Below are positions 23,845 through 33,610 of a stretch of 64,000 nt of DNA, piece by piece. The stretch is taken from positions 566,719 to 630,718 of the forward strand of contig JAAHGF010000003.1 in NCBI GenBank assembly GCA_010672585.1, given 5' to 3'. The position numbers and the translations under genes were made by a program. The notes under the pieces are model-generated. The model did no database searches. It saw only the letters and a program-made list of their open reading frames with translations, and was not told where the DNA came from. The stretch is from Okeania sp. SIO1I7. GTDB taxonomy: Bacteria > Cyanobacteriota > Cyanobacteriia > Cyanobacteriales > Microcoleaceae. Position 1 is the stretch's first letter. Every line of letters starts with the position of its first letter.

Positions 23845-25494
23845 TTATCGTAGAGGTTTTAAAAATATTGGAATAGGTCGATCGTTACTCAGCGTTACAT
23901 GATTAACCACACTAAGTTCAATATTTGCTTCTTCAAAAGCTTCTTTAATCATTATACCTAAAACTTTCTGAATCCTGAAATGTTTTCCTGGTTTAACTTC
24001 TGTAACTATTTCGATTAATATGTGATTTTCTGAAAATTCTTTTACTCCTCCTATTGTTGTTGGTTCAATTATGTCTTCCGAATAATTTTCTAGCAACTTC
24101 TTTCCAACTTTTTCTATAACTTCATAGACTTGACTAATCTTAACTTGATAAGGAATTTTTAGCATGACTACTGCACTACTATAGCTAGAGTGATTAACTA
24201 TATCCTTAACATCACGATTATGGATAATATAATTTTTATCTCCACCATTAATGCGAGTTGTTCTTAATTCTATTCCAGTGACAAAACCATTTACACCATT
24301 TATCTCTACAAAATCTCCTACCAAATAGTAACTTTCAAACAAAATAAAGAAACCTGCAACTATATCTTCAACCAGACTTTGCGCTCCCATTCCAATTGTT
24401 AAACCTAAAATACCTACACCTGCTAAAATAGGAGTCGCGTCAATCTCAAAAGTATAAAGAATTGCTATCCCTGTACCAAAGTAAATCAGGTATTTAATAC
24501 AACTTTGAAATAGGGGTAAAAATGTCTGTCGTTTCTGTTTAGATATATCATCTTGATCGCCCTCACGCAGTAGAACTTCTTCTAGTAACAGTTGACCAAT
24601 TTCTTGAACAACACGACTCATAAATATAATCCCAATTATTTGCAAAAATAAAGGACCATAAGGAGCTAAACCAGCAATAAAATCAACTTTTTGAATTGAT
24701 AAAGTAGCTGTAGTAATATAGATTGCATATTCAAGACATCGTTTGGCAAGAGGAATTAATTTACTTAGGCGATCGTAAAGCCGCAAAATATTTCTTTGAT
24801 CGGAATATTTTTTGCTAAGACCATCTAAGGTATCAATAACTGTTGTATTAGCTTTAGTAAAGAGTAACCCAACAATAATAATCATATAAACCTGCAAACT
24901 TATATACAAATATTTGATAATTACTGCTGGGAATACCATTATTTGAGCTGATATAGTCAGATATAACAGCCAAATCATATTATTAAAGTTGCTCTTGAAA
25001 AATTCAAATAAATTTTCAATACTGGCATCATTGGCAGTGATTTTATCAACGTTTTTTGCCCACTCTTTTGACCAGGTTATAAATTTATTTATATATGGAA
25101 TACTCCATTTAGTTAAAATTAGTATGCCCAAGATTTTGAGTACTCTAATTCCTATAGTTAGCAAGTAATCAAAGGAAATATTTTTAATCAAGGAAATTTG
25201 ATATTCGATTAAATTTTCTCCTTGATAAATCAGCCATCCATTAAATCCGGTAATTAATAAACATAATAGTAAGCAACTTATAGTTAATAAGATCTGAATA
25301 TTTCGGTAGATAACTTCAACATCTTTTTTCTTTTTTTTAATTGATGATACTTTTATTAATTGTTTATATGCTCTGTTGACAAAAAATTTAATTACTACAA
25401 AGAGACATATTATAAATACGATTTCAACTCCAGTTGCAATGATGCTGTTAATATCAATTTCAATGAAGTTGTTAATATTAATTTTAGGGGTCAT
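23845..25494 (-). CDS. MscS-family mechanosensitive channel, paralogue 2
   Basis: 549 residues, collinear with the neighbour at 21286: the same membrane segments, the same pore helix (LAGVGILGLTIGMGAQSLVED) and beta domain (FVEINGVNGFVTGIELRTT). The N-terminus is about 15 residues longer and the C-terminus differs (HVTLSNDRPIPIFLKPL). The position of K in the neighbour's GMGAKSLIED is Q here, a possible gating difference. AGGA eight bases before the ATG supports the start. This tandem duplication has since been filled with repeats. The same role in osmotic safety is expected. Confidence 0.88.
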   Translation of the reverse strand: MTPKININNFIEIDINSIIATGVEIVFIICLFVVIKFFVNRAYKQLIKVSSIKKKKKDVEVIYRNIQILLTISCLLLCLLITGFNGWLIYQGENLIEYQISLIKNISFDYLLTIGIRVLKILGILILTKWSIPYINKFITWSKEWAKNVDKITANDASIENLFEFFKSNFNNMIWLLYLTISAQIMVFPAVIIKYLYISLQVYMIIIVGLLFTKANTTVIDTLDGLSKKYSDQRNILRLYDRLSKLIPLAKRCLEYAIYITTATLSIQKVDFIAGLAPYGPLFLQIIGIIFMSRVVQEIGQLLLEEVLLREGDQDDISKQKRQTFLPLFQSCIKYLIYFGTGIAILYTFEIDATPILAGVGILGLTIGMGAQSLVEDIVAGFFILFESYYLVGDFVEINGVNGFVTGIELRTTRINGGDKNYIIHNRDVKDIVNHSSYSSAVVMLKIPYQVKISQVYEVIEKVGKKLLENYSEDIIEPTTIGGVKEFSENHILIEIVTEVKPGKHFRIQKVLGIMIKEAFEEANIELSVVNHVTLSNDRPIPIFLKPLR

Positions 25495-25842
25495 AATTAT
25501 TTTCCTGGATATAGATTGTGCAGTAATTAGAAAGTTGAAAGTAATTATTCATTACTAATTAAGGTTTGCGCTCAAAAGTCTTTTAGTAGGGGTAGGAGAC
25601 AGAAGACAACCCACCCCTCGCCCCTCCCCGACCGTGGAGGGAGAGACAGGAGAAATGGGAATGAACGAGAAGGTAGAAGTAAGAATTGTCCCAAGATTGT
25701 TCTGCCCAACTATGCGCCTAAAATACGCTCCTTTTTGAGTGTTGAAGAAATAATATTTCCTGATATTCAATTCCGTAACGGTGTTAACCAGAGGTAATTA
25801 TCAATTATCCATTATCAATTATCAATTAATGAACTGCCTTCT
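25495..25842. repeat. R2-derived spacer
   Basis: 25559 onward starts TAAGGTTTGCGCTCAAAAGTC, an R2-like end, and runs through the cccacccctcgcccctccc and gagacagg blocks. The other end is not clean. 25795-25830 holds AATTATCAATTATC tandem repeats. Otherwise empty. Confidence 0.5.
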
Positions 25843-26946
25843 TCAATGTAAATATTCTACAACTGCTTTAGCGATCGCTTCACTGCCATTTTTATCTAAT
25901 TTTTCAGATTTACGGGGTGGTTGTAAGGGTCGTCTGATAAATTCCCAATCACCATCAAAAAATTCTGTTGGTGGTAAAATTTGATGATAACTATAATCTT
26001 GAATACCTTCTAATAATAATTTTGATTCAGCAAAACCTTCTCTGATTAATGAGACAACAGGTATCTCTAATTTTAAGGCTTCAGCAAATGTGCTATATCC
26101 TGGTTTGGAAATAATTCTGCCACATATTGGCATGAAATCTACAGGTCGAATCTTGAGGAATTGTGTGTGATTTTTATCTAATTTATTTCTGACATTTATA
26201 AGGTTGGGAAACTCTGGAGCGTTACTATCAAAGGTAATAAACTGCCAGTCAGGAAAACGGGATATATTTTGATAGGGAATCTGTGCTAAACCTAAACCAC
26301 CAAAAGTCAGTAAAACAGTTTTTTCTTTGTCTGTATAAATGCCAAATTTTGCTTTAATTTCTTCAGGTTGATAATGTGGAGTTCCTCCAGTTAATCCCAC
26401 ATCAAAAACATTAGGAAAAGCATCCATAGATTCATGAAGTGGGAGGCGAAATAAACGGTCACACTGCCCAAAACATTCTCCTATCCAATCAGCAATTTCC
26501 ACAAATTCACCACCCCAAGGACGATAAATAAAATCCCAACCAAAATTATTCAACATCCAACAAGGAATATCGGCAGCTTGAGCAATTTTAGCAGCAAGTG
26601 GCGGGATATCTGCTAATAATAAATCTACTCGATTTTGTTTAATAAAATCAACTTCTCCAGCAATAATTGACCGTTCTTTACTCCGAATTTCTTTCAATTT
26701 TTCTAGAGTAGCTTGTTTATCCATTGTGATACTGTCTGATTGAATAACTCCCACATCAAAGGCACGAGGACGATGAATAAAATCACCAGAAATATAAGAT
26801 TCTAATAACCAACGGGGAGCAGTTGTCACCATAATTAATAAAACATCTGGACACATTTTTTGCACCAGATTAGCAACTGATGATATGGGTACAGCATGAC
26901 CAAATCCATGATTAGTAATGGCAATATATAAAGTAGGTCGAGGCAT
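25843..26946 (-). CDS. glycosyltransferase-like protein (GT-B fold)
   Basis: 367 residues. It opens PTLYIAITNHGFGHAVPISSVANL, the glycine/histidine-rich N-terminal loop of GT-B enzymes of the MurG/GT28 type. A central VLLTFGGLGLAQI and a C-terminal donor-site region GRIISKPGYSTFAEALKLEIPVV follow. Similar stand-alone proteins relate to the N-terminal half of L-arabinokinase-type proteins. Donor and acceptor cannot be told. It is soluble or peripheral, with no signal. ATG 26946 is the first start. The next gene upstream, at 27195, is divergent. Confidence 0.7.
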   Translation of the reverse strand: MPRPTLYIAITNHGFGHAVPISSVANLVQKMCPDVLLIMVTTAPRWLLESYISGDFIHRPRAFDVGVIQSDSITMDKQATLEKLKEIRSKERSIIAGEVDFIKQNRVDLLLADIPPLAAKIAQAADIPCWMLNNFGWDFIYRPWGGEFVEIADWIGECFGQCDRLFRLPLHESMDAFPNVFDVGLTGGTPHYQPEEIKAKFGIYTDKEKTVLLTFGGLGLAQIPYQNISRFPDWQFITFDSNAPEFPNLINVRNKLDKNHTQFLKIRPVDFMPICGRIISKPGYSTFAEALKLEIPVVSLIREGFAESKLLLEGIQDYSYHQILPPTEFFDGDWEFIRRPLQPPRKSEKLDKNGSEAIAKAVVEYLH

Positions 26947-27194
26947 AATATTTTGTCAATTAAAGATTAATACTATCCTATAACAAGTTTCAACAGCAGT
27001 CATTAGTAAGATGCTCATAAAAAGTAAAATATTTGATAATTAGAGCGCTCTTAAACTAAAATATTACCAGTTATGTTTTGAAGAAGAAAGAAGGAAGAAG
27101 GACCGAAGTGGGAAGGAAGAAAAAGGAAAAAGTGGATGGGGACTCAAACACCAACCAAACTTCACCGTCAAAAGATAAAAATACTACTTTTAAA

Positions 27195-27518
27195 ATGTTG
27201 TCTAATCATCCAGAAAAAATAATTTGTGACACAGCAAATAACCAAGATTTAGATAGTAAAACTACTACACAACTGATAGATTTATCTTGCCTAGATATCC
27301 AAAACCCAGCAATTATTAAAAGAATTGAAATAGATACTTATGGTGAAGTATTAGTCAAACGTCTTAAAGCTATGGGAGTTGTGCCAGAAAAACAAATAAT
27401 GGTATTACGAAAAAGTTGCTTTGGCGGACCACTTCATCTCAGAGTAGGTATCAGTACAGAATTAGCAATTAGAAGAGAAGAAGCAAAGACAATTTTTGTT
27501 AAACCGCTAATTTTGTAA
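27195..27518 (+). CDS. feoA: FeoA-domain protein
   Basis: 107 residues when started at ATG 27195. The C-terminal 75 residues (GEVLVKRLKAMGVVPEKQI, CFGGPLHLRVGISTELAIRREEA) are the small SH3-like FeoA fold, which normally assists the FeoB ferrous iron transporter. The open frame extends to TTG 27078, but that extension is translated GAAGGAA-type heptamer repeat and is unlikely to be protein. No feoB is in view, so either it acts in trans or it is one of the stand-alone FeoA-like regulators. About 35 residues precede the domain and have no recognised fold. Confidence 0.75.
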   Translation: MLSNHPEKIICDTANNQDLDSKTTTQLIDLSCLDIQNPAIIKRIEIDTYGEVLVKRLKAMGVVPEKQIMVLRKSCFGGPLHLRVGISTELAIRREEAKTIFVKPLIL

Positions 27519-28060
27519 ATAAAGTTTTGAGTATTAAATGTTGAAATAATAAACTCGATCTAATGTTGTGAGGATAATTGACACCTTATATCAAATCTGG
27601 TTTAACAGTTATAGATTGGTTAAGTCTTTAGGAGTAAAGATGTTAATTAGGGTTTGCGCTCAAAAGTTTTATGGGTGAGGGTAGGAGACAGGAGACAACC
27701 CACCCGCGGGCCCCTCCCAGGAGGGGAATGTGGGGAGTAGGGGAGATTGAAGGCTTGAAGTATAGTTATAAACATATACTATATAACCGGATTCTATATC
27801 AGGAGAAAAAAATAGTGGTTAATAGGAGTAAATAATTAAATATTTATACTTAATATTTTCCTAAGAATTTGACTTTGAGAAAGGTCAATGAATACGATCT
27901 ATATAGTATAAATACTGATAAAACCACCGATTTTTATACTACTTTTAATGTTATAAGTTGACGTGGGGAATGTCAGTAGTAAGGCTAGGCGTTTGAGTAT
28001 TTTTGGAGATGTCTAGTAATAAAGATTCTATAGTCATAAAAAAAATCAGCATAATGAACT
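27519..28060. repeat. spacer with R2-like segment
   Basis: 27648-27780 begins TTAGGGTTTGCGCTCAAAAGT and includes the gaggggaatgtggggagtaggg block; it is R2-related without a clear second end. 27998-28020 carries GGAGATGTCTAGTAA, the R4 end motif. No gene is seen. Confidence 0.45.
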
Positions 28061-29353
28061 ATGTTTCAACACAATTTGTTTTATAAGTCAGACCAAAAAC
28101 CGCTCGATCTACTCGATCGCCTCATAACAGTAGGAAGTAAAATAGTATTTCGCACTACTATAGCGATCGCTCTATTCGGAACTGTAAGTTGTACCACCAA
28201 AGCTCAAATTGATTCATCTACTGCTGCTCAGACTCAGACTGCATCAGTTTCTAATAATCAAACCGACTCTCCTAAAAATGTTGCGACTAATTCAGGTTTG
28301 CAGAAAATTACAATGGTAGAAGACCTAGAACATCCTTGGGGTCTGGCCTGGCTTCCTGATGGCACTATGCTAATTACCGAGCGACCAGGGAGATTGCGAA
28401 TTGTGCGTGATGGAGTCCTAGATCCGACTCCGGTTGCAGGACTTCCCGAAATCTTTGCCTCTGGTCAAGGGGGATTAATGGATGTCTCAATTCACCCACG
28501 CTTTACAGAAAATCGCTTGATTTATCTCACTTATTCCCACGGCGATCGGTCAGCAAACCGCACCCGCATCGCACGAGCAAGACTTGAGAATAATACTCTG
28601 CGCGATCTGCAAGTAATCTTCGAGGTTTCCCAGACAAAAACTGGCGCGCAACACTTCGGATCACGCATTATTTGGCTACCTGACGAAACTCTACTAATGA
28701 CAATTGGTGATGGTGGCAACCCACCTATTGAATTCAATGGCGAATTTATCCGCCAACAAGCTCAAAACCGCCGTAGTCATTTGGGCAAAGTTTTACGGTT
28801 AAATGACGATGGTTCTGTGCCCTCCGATAATCCTTTTGCAACTTCTACAGATGCCGAACCTGCGGTTTGGAGCTACGGACATCGCAATATCCAGGGAATC
28901 ACCTTTGACTCCACAAGGAATAGAGTCTGGGCAACGGAACATGGTTCTCGAGGTGGCGACGAACTAAATCTTGTTGAGGCCGGAGAAAACTACGGTTGGC
29001 CAGCAGTTACTCACAGTCGTGAATATTCTGGAGGACTCATCTCCCCAGAAACATCTCGCCCTGGTATGGTAGACCCTAAAGTAGTGTGGACCCCATCCAT
29101 AGCCCCCTCTGGTTTAGCTTTCTACAGTGGCGATCGCTTTCCACAGTGGCAAGGTAATTTATTTGCAGGTGGGTTAGTATCGCAAGATATCCATCGCATT
29201 GAGCTAGATGAAGCAGGTAATATTGTCACTCAGGAGTCTATTTCTATCGGTCAGAGAGTGCGGGATGTGCGACAAGGTCCTGATGGACTACTGTATGTTC
29301 TCACCGATCGACCTAACGGACAATTAATTCGGCTTGAACCTGTTGGTGGTTAA
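28061..29353 (+). CDS. PQQ-dependent sugar dehydrogenase family protein, probably exported
   Basis: 430 residues. A hydrophobic stretch at about 30-47 (IVFRTTIAIALFGTVSCTT) ending in Cys looks like a lipoprotein signal with an imperfect lipobox. A Ser/Thr/Gln-rich linker follows. From about 85 the family of soluble aldose/glucose dehydrogenases is clear: LEHPWGLAWLPDGTMLITER, QGGLMDVSIHP, TGAQHFGSRIIW, GHRNIQGITFD, TEHGSRGGDELNLVEAGENYGWP. It should be a six-bladed beta-propeller oxidising sugars with PQQ in the periplasm or at the outer face. Substrate is unknown. No PQQ biosynthesis genes are in the window, so the cofactor may be scavenged. Confidence 0.85.
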   Translation: MFQHNLFYKSDQKPLDLLDRLITVGSKIVFRTTIAIALFGTVSCTTKAQIDSSTAAQTQTASVSNNQTDSPKNVATNSGLQKITMVEDLEHPWGLAWLPDGTMLITERPGRLRIVRDGVLDPTPVAGLPEIFASGQGGLMDVSIHPRFTENRLIYLTYSHGDRSANRTRIARARLENNTLRDLQVIFEVSQTKTGAQHFGSRIIWLPDETLLMTIGDGGNPPIEFNGEFIRQQAQNRRSHLGKVLRLNDDGSVPSDNPFATSTDAEPAVWSYGHRNIQGITFDSTRNRVWATEHGSRGGDELNLVEAGENYGWPAVTHSREYSGGLISPETSRPGMVDPKVVWTPSIAPSGLAFYSGDRFPQWQGNLFAGGLVSQDIHRIELDEAGNIVTQESISIGQRVRDVRQGPDGLLYVLTDRPNGQLIRLEPVGG

Positions 29354-29375
29354 CGAAGTCAGAAGTCAGAAGCGA

Positions 29376-29420
29376 GTGTGTAATTCTGAGGTCTCCTCAG
29401 AATGTAAGACACACTTCATT
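29376..29420. repeat. small palindromic repeat
   Basis: ATTCTGAGG-TCT-CCTCAGAAT flanked by GTGTGTA and TAAGACACAC forms a near-perfect hairpin. An expanded relative lies at 57884-57972, with extra sequence inserted in the loop. The right side (CACTTCATT) coincides with the point where the tnpB reading frame is cut. Confidence 0.65.
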
Positions 29421-29484
29421 CGTGCTTGGCAAGTATTGTTTTTTGTTGTAGTTTAAGTTTTAGCTTAGTTTTCAAAGATTTCAT
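29416..29484 (-). pseudogene. tnpB: beheaded tnpB (22 codons)
   Basis: ATG at 29484 overlaps the tnpA stop as ATGA, the usual tnpA-tnpB junction. The frame reads MKSLKTKLKLKLQQKTILAK, the standard TnpB N-terminus, then runs into the palindromic repeat at 29376-29420 and stops after 22 codons. Everything after the first helix, including the RuvC domain, is gone. IS607 recombinases are often followed by TnpB. Confidence 0.75.
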
Positions 29485-30089
29485 TTCAATTGTTCAGCCA
29501 TCTCTTTTAATTGTTTGACAATTTGTTTGTTTTTATGACTTCTTGAACCATAAAGTCTGGCAGAAAAAACTGTAATTATTTCTATTACATCTTGAGCTAA
29601 GACTTCCTCAAAAGTAGAGTCTTCAGAACGATTAATAATAACTACTTCTGTGCCAAATATTTCACACAAAGTAAATATCAAGTCACTACCAAATCTCAGC
29701 AATCTGTCTTTATGAGTTAAAACTAATCGTTCTACTTGGTCTGAACAAATCAGTTTGATCAGTTTAATTAAACCTTTTTTACGATAGTTCAAACCACTGC
29801 CCAAGTCTGATATTACTTCAAATGACCAACCTTGTTGAGCGCAGTACGTCTCTAAGACTATTTTTTGGCGATCCAAATCATCTTTTTGGTCATGGCTACT
29901 AACTCTAGCATAGGCCACGGTCAAAGAATTATCTTGTTTGTTACCTATTAAATCAGATACTGTAAACCTCCGGTGACCTCCTGCGGTACGGATTGAGTTT
30001 AACCGTCCTTCAGCCTCCCATCGTCTGATTGTTTTTGTTGACACTCCTAGCAGTTCTGCTGCTTCAGATATGGTTAATAATTTAGACAT
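29481..30089 (-). CDS. tnpA: IS607-family serine recombinase (TnpA)
   Basis: 202 residues. A MerR-like winged helix comes first (LTISEAAELLGVSTKTIRRWE, AGGHRRF), then a small serine-recombinase domain with YARVSSHDQKDDLDRQ (catalytic serine probably S64) and LVLTHKDRLLRFG. This order, DNA-binding domain in front, is specific to IS607-type TnpA. It looks intact, but its tnpB partner is a 22-codon stub and I could not place element ends. TGTCTAATT repeats at 30112-30140, upstream of the gene, may belong to the left end. Confidence 0.9.
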   Translation of the reverse strand: MSKLLTISEAAELLGVSTKTIRRWEAEGRLNSIRTAGGHRRFTVSDLIGNKQDNSLTVAYARVSSHDQKDDLDRQKIVLETYCAQQGWSFEVISDLGSGLNYRKKGLIKLIKLICSDQVERLVLTHKDRLLRFGSDLIFTLCEIFGTEVVIINRSEDSTFEEVLAQDVIEIITVFSARLYGSRSHKNKQIVKQLKEMAEQLK

Positions 30090-30316
30090 AAATCTAGTAT
30101 ATCACAATAAGTGTCTAATTCTGTTTAACTTTGTCTAATTATTTTAATACTGTTGATAGCCCTTGCTCCCATTAGTCGCAGCAGAGGACAGATAATAGAA
30201 GCCTTCTGCCTTCCTTCCTCCAAAGTGTAAGTATTCAACCGAACATGATATTATATCAAATCCGTTTAATTCGGCACTTCAATAATTGATAATTGATAAT
30301 GGATAATTGATAATTA

Positions 30317-30438
30317 CCTCTCCCTAAAAGGAAGAGGATTGAATAAAAGGAAAATTTTTTCTTGTTTCCCCTTGAAAGGGGAGGCTTTAAACCTAAATTA
30401 TTTAATTATTTAATTATTTAATTATTAATTCTTCGGTA
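30317..30438 (+). repeat. R5 dispersed repeat
   Basis: Copy of the R5 hairpin element (CCTCTCCCT..GGAAGAGG, then CCCCTTGAAAGGGGAGG, TTAAACCTAAATTA), followed by TTAATTA-type heptamers and TTCGGTAAA. See 250-345 and 58327-58420. Nearby 30475-30512 is a ctcccctact tandem run. Confidence 0.6.
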
Positions 30439-30675
30439 AAAAATGTTCCATCTTCAACCATTACCAAATATTTCCCCTACTCCCCTACTCCCCTACTCCC
30501 CTACTCCCCTACTCACCATCTAATTATACCGATGCTACCGGATAGGAGTGAACGGCCGCTAACCCCTACCATAAGTGGTGGTTATGCGATTGATTGGTTT
30601 TTCCTGGGTCGTGCTGCGCAAACATCCCGACGCTCCCCATCCAGGTGGATCACAAATGCCCTAGTGTCTCTCCTC

Positions 30676-30704
30676 TTGACTGATAGATGGTATGGTGCTA
30701 GCAT
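30676..30704 (+). promoter_or_regulatory. possible sigma70-type promoter upstream of sbtB
   Basis: TTGACT, 17 bases, TAGCAT. It lies in the GC-rich stretch that starts near 30610, about 150 bp before the sbtB start, and is the best match there. Low specificity. Confidence 0.3.
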
Positions 30705-30835
30705 ATTCAGTATGGCAAGCGCGCTATTAAGCAACCTGTATACGAACGCGATTGTATTCCCTTCGCCGACTCGGATTGGCACGATAGCGCGTGGTGCTAA
30801 CGTTTTCCTGAATTTCTATATAGTTCAATGACTAA

Positions 30836-31174
<339 letters not shown>

Positions 31175-31198
31175 TTCAAAATCCAGTCGATCAAATCA

Positions 31199-31227
31199 AA
31201 AAAGCCGGGTCATAACCTCGGCTTTTT
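31199..31227 (+). terminator. rho-independent terminator after sbtB
   Basis: AAAAAGCCG, GGT..ACC and CGGCTTTTT form a strong hairpin with A and T tracts on both sides, 25 bp past the stop. It could also work on the minus strand. Confidence 0.8.
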
Positions 31228-31717
31228 CATGCCCACAGAACGTTGACATCGGTGAAGAAGTCATTAGCCTAGAACTACTAGGCCGTGTGGCTGTTGAATG
31301 GAGACGACACAGACCTTGACTTGACACTCTCACCGTTAAATCAAAGATTATAACGGGAGATTTTTGCCAGGGCTGGCGCAAAGCTACGTTAACCCAGATT
31401 TGTAAGCTTGGTAACAAATCAAACAAGTTGAGTTGTATCCCCGCTACTACCATCTCCACAAGCTTTCTTGCTCCGTCTTTACTGGTTCGGAAACCTCAGT
31501 GCAGGCGGTGCACTTTTCTTTAACAGTGTGACCCTCAATTAACTTACCACTTTGAAATTATCATTGGGGCTGTCTGCGTGTGTTCCCCGCGCAGTTTATA
31601 CACCCGGTATTGTTAAATCAGCGCGATTATAACTGGAGTCCTCTTTCAAAATTGTTGATAGCCGTCGTGTTGGTCGCCAGGCCAGCGGTTCGCCGCCAGA
31701 CCGCGACCAGTCTAGGC
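31228..31717. other. unassigned spacer between convergent sbtB and sbtA
   Basis: 490 bp of intermediate to high GC. Open stretches exist on both strands, for example 31196-31459 minus, but none shows a recognisable family, an SD or coding-like composition. It may be the scar of a lost gene or an element that separated sbtB from sbtA. Nothing firm can be said. Confidence 0.4.
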
Positions 31718-32803
31718 TTAGTTGCCCATCAGCGCCTGGGCAAGCCCGATGAAGAGCGGTATTCCCAAGGCAAGCGCAACCGGTGTGCCAACGGCTGTGG
31801 ACGAGCCGATGTAGGCAGAGGGATTAGCCGAGGGGATACCAGCTCGTAAAGTGGGCGGCCCTGAGATGTCTGAACTGGAGGCGGCGATGACGGCCATAAT
31901 TACCACACCGCCAAGGCTGAATCCCGTGATGAAGTGGGCAATCATACCGAGGCCGAAGGCTATGAACCCATGCAGCAGCGGCCCCACAAAGGCATATATG
32001 GCGTACCATAGCCCTACCTTACGCAGCTCGCCGATCCTTGCCGTGGCTTCCATACCCATTACCAGCATCAGTATTGAAAGCAGACCGCGGAAGAGGGGAT
32101 TGAAGAAGGTATCATAGACTCTTTCCGGCTGGGTTAGTATGCCTAGAATGAGGCCAAGCAGCAGTGCCGATAGGGCAGAACCCTGGAGGCTTTCCTTTAT
32201 GATCGGCCATATCTTAACCCCCTGGCCTGCGGTATCACGCTTGGGATACCCGCGTGCGGTAATACCCTGCTTGCTGAGATATTCCTGCTTGCTTAAATCC
32301 TTGTGTGCATTATCACGCTGCTTGCTGAGATAAACACTAGCCAAGACGATCGCAGTCACGAGGGCTGGGATGTCCATGAAGGGATAGAGTGCGCCGGCCC
32401 AGTCTTCGTATAGGATATTTTCCTCTTCCATTAGGCTCAGGGCGGCGGCGAGGGTAGAGCCACTCACGGCACCAAACAAGCCGGCGGTCGCAATGGCATC
32501 CACGGTTTTGACGTTCGGCAGCAAGCCCAAGGTGTAGCGCCCGATGAACACGATCGCGATCCCCGTTACCATGGCGAACACCGCAGGCAACAGCATCTGC
32601 AGCAGATTGGCCTCGCGGATCGCCATGCCGCCACTCAGACCGACCCTGATCAGCAGCATGAAGACGATGAACTTATAGATCGCATCTGGAATTGCTAGTC
32701 GGCTATTGACGGCAGCAACGACCATGCCACCAATCAGAAAGCCAAGTGTCGGGGACTGCAACTTCGCTAGGAAGAGAGTCAAGAAATCGGAAAAAAAATC
32801 CAT
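31718..32803 (-). CDS. sbtA: sodium-dependent bicarbonate transporter SbtA
   Basis: 361 residues with about ten hydrophobic segments in two inverted halves, as in SbtA. Marks include FLIGGMVVAAVNSRLAIPD, LFGAVSGSTLAAALSLMEEE, YPFMDIPALVTAIVLASVYLS, a polar cytoplasmic loop (about 170-205, SKQRDNAHKD..), and IAASSSDISGPPTLRAGIPSANPS. It imports bicarbonate with sodium across the plasma membrane at high affinity. AGAGGA eight bases before the ATG supports the start. GC content is well above nearby genes, matching sbtB. Its promoter would lie in 32804-32996. Confidence 0.93.
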   Translation of the reverse strand: MDFFSDFLTLFLAKLQSPTLGFLIGGMVVAAVNSRLAIPDAIYKFIVFMLLIRVGLSGGMAIREANLLQMLLPAVFAMVTGIAIVFIGRYTLGLLPNVKTVDAIATAGLFGAVSGSTLAAALSLMEEENILYEDWAGALYPFMDIPALVTAIVLASVYLSKQRDNAHKDLSKQEYLSKQGITARGYPKRDTAGQGVKIWPIIKESLQGSALSALLLGLILGILTQPERVYDTFFNPLFRGLLSILMLVMGMEATARIGELRKVGLWYAIYAFVGPLLHGFIAFGLGMIAHFITGFSLGGVVIMAVIAASSSDISGPPTLRAGIPSANPSAYIGSSTAVGTPVALALGIPLFIGLAQALMGN

Positions 32804-32996
32804 GTTGTAATTCCTCTTTAATTTTTAGATATTATGGCTTAGGACTGCAGGCAAGCGTATCCTCGAATCCTGGGTGGCTGGCTCCACGTATATGGGTGAG
32901 CAGCGAGTCAACCCGCCACTAAGAATGCATCTGCATCCTGGTGCGTTGTATGCTGGAAGATAAGGTTTAGCTCCAGCGAGCGCAAATGATCGCTAA

Positions 32997-33610
32997 TCAG
33001 TGGTGATTCATTGGCAATGGCTTGTTACGCTCATAAAGCCTGATGCGGAAGCCCCTGCGGTGTACAGAAAGTCCCTGCCAAAGTGTTATCAATAGCAATC
33101 TTTAATATTTTAAAACATTTTTGCTGCTTTTAATACTTGAGACTAGCAAAATAATTTTTAATAAGTAATCACTACGATTATTGTCATATATACGTTTTCA
33201 TCAGTGGTGATTCATTGGCGAATGGTTTGTTAGGCTCATAGAACCTGCTGCGGAAGCTCCTGCAGTGTACAGAAAGTTCCGACTAAAGTGCCATCAAGAG
33301 CAATATTTAATATTTTAAAACATTTTTGCTGCTTTTAATACTTGAGACTAGCAAAATAATTTTTAATAAGTAATCACTACGATTATTGTCATATATACGT
33401 TTTCATCAGTGGTGATTCATTGGCGAATGGTTTGTTAGGCTCATAGAACCTGCTGCGGAAGCTCCTGCCGTTTACAGAAAGTTCCGACTAAAGTGCCATC
33501 AAGAGCAATATTTAATATTTTAAAACATTTTTGCTGCTTTTAATACTTGAGACTAGCAAAATAAATTTTAATAAGTAATCACTACGATTATTGTAATATA
33601 TACGTTTTCA
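32997..33610. repeat. three tandem copies of a ~205-bp repeat
   Basis: Copies at 32997-33200, 33201-33405 and 33406-33610, each beginning TCAGTGGTGATTCATTGGC and ending TATATACGTTTTCA. Copies 2 and 3 are almost identical; copy 1 is more diverged. The first ~90 bp of each unit is GC-richer and the rest AT-rich, as if it spans the junction between the acquired sbtA segment and host DNA. It is noncoding. Confidence 0.9.

Noticed and set aside
27078-27194. N-terminal extension of the FeoA-domain gene
   Set aside because: It is translated GAAGGAA heptamer repeat from a TTG without SD. ATG 27195 is better.
30532-30831. 99-codon plus-strand frame upstream of sbtB
   Set aside because: No SD and no family; it overlaps a dispersed palindromic repeat and the likely sbtB leader.
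31196-31459. 87-codon minus-strand frame between sbtB and sbtA
   Set aside because: It begins in the sbtB terminator region, has no recognised domain and no SD. I kept the region as unassigned.
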